Shown: in pieces, positions 59,976-64,000 of the stretch
How the letters are laid out: each line of letters opens with the position of its first letter
Numbering within the stretch: position 1 is the stretch's first letter
Source: Hyaloperonospora brassicae
Lineage: Eukaryota; Oomycota; Peronosporomycetes; Peronosporales; Peronosporaceae
NCBI GenBank assembly: GCA_947650285.1
Contig: CANTFL010001225.1
Location: 1-64,000, forward strand
DNA length: 64,000 nucleotides
Direction of reading: 5' to 3'
The notes under the pieces: model-generated
Seen by the model: the letters and a program-made list of their open reading frames with translations, nothing else
Databases searched by the model: none
Told to the model about the DNA's origin: nothing
Translations under genes and position numbers: made by a program

Positions 59976-62900
59976 TTAATCAGCAGTACAAACCCAGGAT
60001 ATATCGTGGTCGATCGGTTGCATTTTCGATCGGGCATATAAGGTCGGATCGACGTCACGTCCGAAACTTCGCATACTTGATTATCTTGACGATATACTCT
60101 TCCAGCTTGCTTCCATATTCACCTATATCACATTGTAATTAGCGATCCACTACTCCAGTTGATGTTCACCCCTTGAATAATCCGGTTCTTGTACCTTGGT
60201 GATCCAAGCCCTTGATCGCGGGTAGTGATTGGTCATCCCTCGATCCTTGACTATACTCCTTCTTTACCGTTAGGTAGAATGGTCCGCATAAATTCGACAG
60301 TCGTTTTTTATTATTCAGTCGTGTGATCCCATCATTCGTGCCAACGGGCCTATCTCCGAGCACTCTCCACCAATCAAATCGATCTCGCGCTTAATGCGGA
60401 AGGCGCGATCCACACTTTCCATCATTATTCTTTCGCGCTTCTCCACACAACCCTTTATTTAAAAATAATAACTTCCTTACAAGTACGTCGTTATAATAGG
60501 CGTCCATTTTTCCTTAATGTTCATCTACTCAAAATTGGTATAAACATTGGTTACATGTGATGCTAGAAGAACCCAATACGCGATAAAGTCTAATACAGAT
60601 ACCTTTACTTGTTATGGAGGCATTCGCCACCTAAAAAGTTTGGGTGACTGACGTAATAACATAATTTATGTACTACCTTTTGGTTGCGGAGGCGCATATT
60701 GGCTTTGTTATTCGAATCACTTCTATATTTCTCGAATAAACATTAAAAAATTAGTCAATGCTTACGAAAGTACCTAGGATGAAACATGTCCAATAAGGTG
60801 GCTGTGTTGATTTGCCAGGAAAAATTATAAGTAAGTTCAATTAAGTTCTTAATTCACTCCATGTGTCATTATAAGCGGACTAAAATTCGTTATTATTACA
60901 GCAGCAGATGCTACAAATATAATACGTCGTGAAACTTCACTACAAGCCGAACGTGCTTTCGAAAAGATACCACGTCGACAGGTTAACACTTAATAAAGCT
61001 GAGCTCGGAATTATCTTTTGTGCATAGTGCGTTATGTGTTTCTCACGTCCATATGTTCTCAAGCAACACATCCAGTGGATGGGCATTTCATGTTGTTTCT
61101 CTAACACGCATATTTTTTCATGCGATTCGGCATGTGAAGTAGTTTTGTGTGTTTCAACGATCACTACTGATAGACCTTCGGTATTATTTGAATGTTTTAT
61201 CAGCTCAAATGCTTTAGCACGTCCTTGATGAGACCAGCTGCAGCTTTCCACGCGATTAAGTCAGAGTGAGCTTAGGTACGTAGCATTTTCTTATCTCTTT
61301 AATTGAAAATGGCGTGTATTTTCTTGCAGCCACCATTGCCTTCGCTCGTCTTGTTTGTTATAGCGATAACGCAGGTTAGTATGAATGGCTTCAAGAAACA
61401 TATATGTTAGGCTATAAACATAACATACGTTTATTTTCTGCAGCATTGATCTTTCAATTTTATGTGTGCTTGTTTTATATTGGCCCACGCAAACTGGATG
61501 ATTTTCTACCTCCCGTCTATTCTTGCCTACTCGACTAGATAAATTAAATCGCCTGATTATCAGAAATCGCTTGCAGTAGGGTTGTTGCCCTTTGACTTGT
61601 AATTAATCCGAATTACGCCATAAGAAGCTTTGAACAACTTCATACTAACCAGCGCAGGCAAACTCAAAACTATTAAGGGAACCCGATCAATTGTATTTAT
61701 GAAATTATGCAGCGTATTTGATTTTTCAGACGTAAATTTGCTGCCGTTTAGGCCGGCATCGGGTTCATTAGAGCTGTTTCAATTGAAGCCGTGGTATTGA
61801 TTATGGCCGAAAGCTATTTTTAAACAATTAACGGTTAGTATATAGCGCGATCACATGTGCTGATACTTGGTATACCGTGATGGTGTACAGATATATTTTA
61901 AAAAAATTAGCAACGTACATTTCATTGGTGTTCGTGCGTGTCAATCGCTCCGACACTTAGTCAAAATAGGCCATGATTGCATTAACTCCTATTCTCACAA
62001 GCAGTCTGGTTTCTGACCAGTAGAAGTAAATTCCCAATACTCATCTAATTGTGAAAGAGGCCTAATTTTGCTTATTTGTTGAGTGTGCTTGACTCTTGTC
62101 GCGCATGTGCCACATGTTAATGGACGTACAATCTTAACTATTTTAACGATGTTGGCCAGTAGTACCGTCGCGCCGCTATAGCTGTGAGCGACGTATTTCT
62201 AGATTTGCTTCTGTGGTATTATCTTAATATTCCCGTAAAATGCAATTAATATGTATATCTTAAGCCAAAAACGAAAAGCCTACCGACAAAGTTGTTTTTA
62301 TTGACATATATTAATTCGATATTTATAACGTACCTATCCTAACGATTATTGAGCGCGCTATTATGATCAATAAACGTGGTGCAGCCGATAAAATTAAAGG
62401 TATCGTTACAGTGGGTGGAGTCATACATAAATGACAACGACTCGTTGTGCTGGACTTGGTCACATATATAGTATATTCGTATCAAATATACTTGAACATG
62501 GTGTGTCATACTCGTACACTCGAAGGCATGTACCTTAGGAAAGCCTTGTCTAGGCATAATTGAGAATATAAGACTGCCACATGTAAATCGTTATGACTAA
62601 CACTATATTCATGGGTAGCTCAATTTTACCACACTCATGAGCTTTAAAAAAGGGAGTATAAAAACGCCGCGGCAAGGTGAGTCGATGTCTGACGAGAAAA
62701 GTACATTGGATACAACATTTTTAGGGCAATTTAACTTAATGCAACGTAAATTTACGTGCGAGAAAAGTTTGAATGGTATTTCGGCGTGGCTTTAGGATGG
62801 TGAATATACCGACGGCACGCGTTGTTGTGAGTAAAGGAAGGACGGATTGTACATGTAAATCATGCCAAATTAGTAAGATCAACATTGATGGCAAGTAGTT

Positions 62901-63244
62901 TGAGTATGAGTACAGTTCATTCTTGTTCTTGTAGCCCAAACCTCCATGAATGTAATGCAACAGGGTGATCATATTCACTAAATAATAATGATACGACGTC
63001 GCGTATGCATCACCTGAACATATTCCTTGTATCCTTGACAGTTAAGGTACGAATGCTTGCTTGCGCGCATGCAAAAGTATTGGAATGCTTCATATTTATT
63101 TTGCTCCAATTAGAAACTAGTCTTTGTTTCTATAGCTTAAGGTGAAGAAATTAGGTTCCAGATAAGTCGATTAAAAAGCTTCGGTAGTTAATGTTCGATT
63201 AATAATATTAAGAAGCTTTTTGCTCGTGCATTCTACCTTCAAAA
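59976..63244. other. AT-rich region, no confident gene
   Basis: Mostly stop-dense. Minus-strand frames 61488-61291 and 61251-60940 lie close together and have fairly protein-like composition (for example HITHYAQKIIPSSALLSVNL); they might be exons of a decayed transposase, but no motif is firm. Other frames look like chance. Confidence 0.4.
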
Positions 63245-63339
63245 TCAATCGCTGATGTTTACCGCTTTCCATCTACTAATCCATGAATGGACACTTAGGT
63301 CTATATATTGGCCGTTGCCTTTGTTGACAAGCACATATC

Positions 63340-63455
63340 CTGTTCGAGGTACGGTGTGTCGCGGTTCAGCACGTTGGACACCTCGAAAAAGAGGTTTGTT
63401 ATGGTCCACACTCGATCTAATAAAAATAATGTCGTCGAAGTATACGACCACCTAA
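63340..63455 (-). pseudogene. Possible reverse-transcriptase relic (YFDD-like)
   Basis: The minus strand reads MVVYFDDIIFIRSSVDHNKP, which resembles the YxDD active-site strand and following helix of LTR-element reverse transcriptases. Flanking sequence in any frame does not clearly extend the RT fold, so this may be a short relic or chance. Confidence 0.3.
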
Positions 63456-64000
63456 TTAACTAATTGTGCGTTACCTGCAAAGTCATGACACTCCGGTTTA
63501 TCAGCCAATCCCTTAAAGACAACTATTTATGGCGTGTACATTTATAAGCTCGAGAGTCACTGTGCTGGTGACTCAATTTATCATATGGCAGCTTTGCGCC
63601 AAGTCAATCACATAAATGATAGCGCATCTAGTCATTTGGCCTGACTGCACCTCCATATAGGGAAGCAAAATTTATATATATATATTGCTCGTACTACTCA
63701 CGTACGATTGCCTATTACCCATACCATAAGCTCCAAGCTACTTTCGGATCGTAGCCACTATCTACGTGTTGCAGGGGGTCTCATTACGTAACATGCTTCA
63801 GAATGATGAATATATTTGAGATTTACAGAATTTATGACACTTCAACGCAAGCTTTTCCTGGGTTGTCTGCAGCGAACGTCTTAAATGCTGCTTAATTTAT
63901 CTGTAAAGACGCAGTGAAGATTTAAAAGCAAATCATCATCTAGTTTGTCTCTGCATAATCTGCGCGTGTTGGTAAAAGTTTCTTTTGAGCATCTCCGCTT
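63456..64000. other. Right end of window, nothing supported
   Basis: AT-rich with short low-complexity runs (for example TATATATATATA at about 63674). No frame, repeat or RNA gene can be supported. Confidence 0.5.

Noticed and set aside
1..64000. CRISPR arrays, bacterial operons, riboswitches
   Set aside because: No regularly spaced identical repeats and no operon-like gene packing; intron and retroelement content show eukaryotic DNA.
1..64000. tRNA genes
   Set aside because: Scanning by eye for GGTTCGAATCC-type B boxes with a matching acceptor stem gave none; the tRNA-like match at 18631-18646 is a retrotransposon primer site only.

Overview
The window looks like a repeat-rich piece of an oomycete genome, most likely a downy mildew or Phytophthora relative. 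Four things suggest this: a secreted-effector-like gene with a degenerate RXLR-dEER layout; Ty3/Gypsy and Ty1/Copia elements whose protein sequences resemble oomycete families; an 81-nt GT-AG intron-like segment; and a MULE with FAR1-like, DDE and zinc-knuckle parts. All identifications are from reading translations by eye; no database search was possible.

Layout. 1-421 is the end of an LTR element that continues left of the window, closing with an LTR at about 92-421. 1099-1752 (minus) is the only intact gene-like frame with a recognisable design, an RXLR-like effector candidate. 1940-4445 has no convincing gene but carries one copy of a diverged inverted duplicate; the partner lies at about 12990-13349. 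4446-12702 is a decayed Ty3/Gypsy element (+) with 451-bp LTRs, gag, protease, RT/RNase H, integrase and a long coding relic on the opposite strand between pol and the 3' LTR. 13877-18996 is a decayed Ty1/Copia element (-) with 350-352 bp LTRs, a perfect CATAG target duplication, a polypurine tract and a primer site matching the anticodon arm of initiator tRNA-Met. 19002-21150 is a transition zone with unassigned frames and a trinucleotide repeat.

From about 21.15 to 54.96 kb the base composition shifts to roughly two-thirds or more A+T and no gene can be supported. Inside this block are a degenerate 19-bp tandem repeat (34302-34540), a 28-bp near-perfect hairpin (36072-36150), a 21-bp palindrome (50769-50789) and a possible coding relic (26020-26620).

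54961-58689 is the most interesting object: a Mutator-like element bounded by about 80-bp terminal inverted repeats. It carries its own broken transposase on the plus strand. On the minus strand it carries pieces of two host genes, an adenylate kinase and a 3-hydroxyacyl-CoA dehydratase (HACD/PAS2/Phs1). The two are joined head to tail across an intron-like segment with matching reading phase. The segment looks like a gene-capturing MULE that made a chimeric gene which has since decayed.

58690-64000 is again AT-rich and mostly empty. It holds a second degenerate GATC-based tandem repeat (59650-59975) and a weak reverse-transcriptase-like relic near the right end.

No tRNA, rRNA, CRISPR or bacterial operon was seen. 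Nearly all coding material is mobile-element debris. The only open candidate host gene is the effector-like one.
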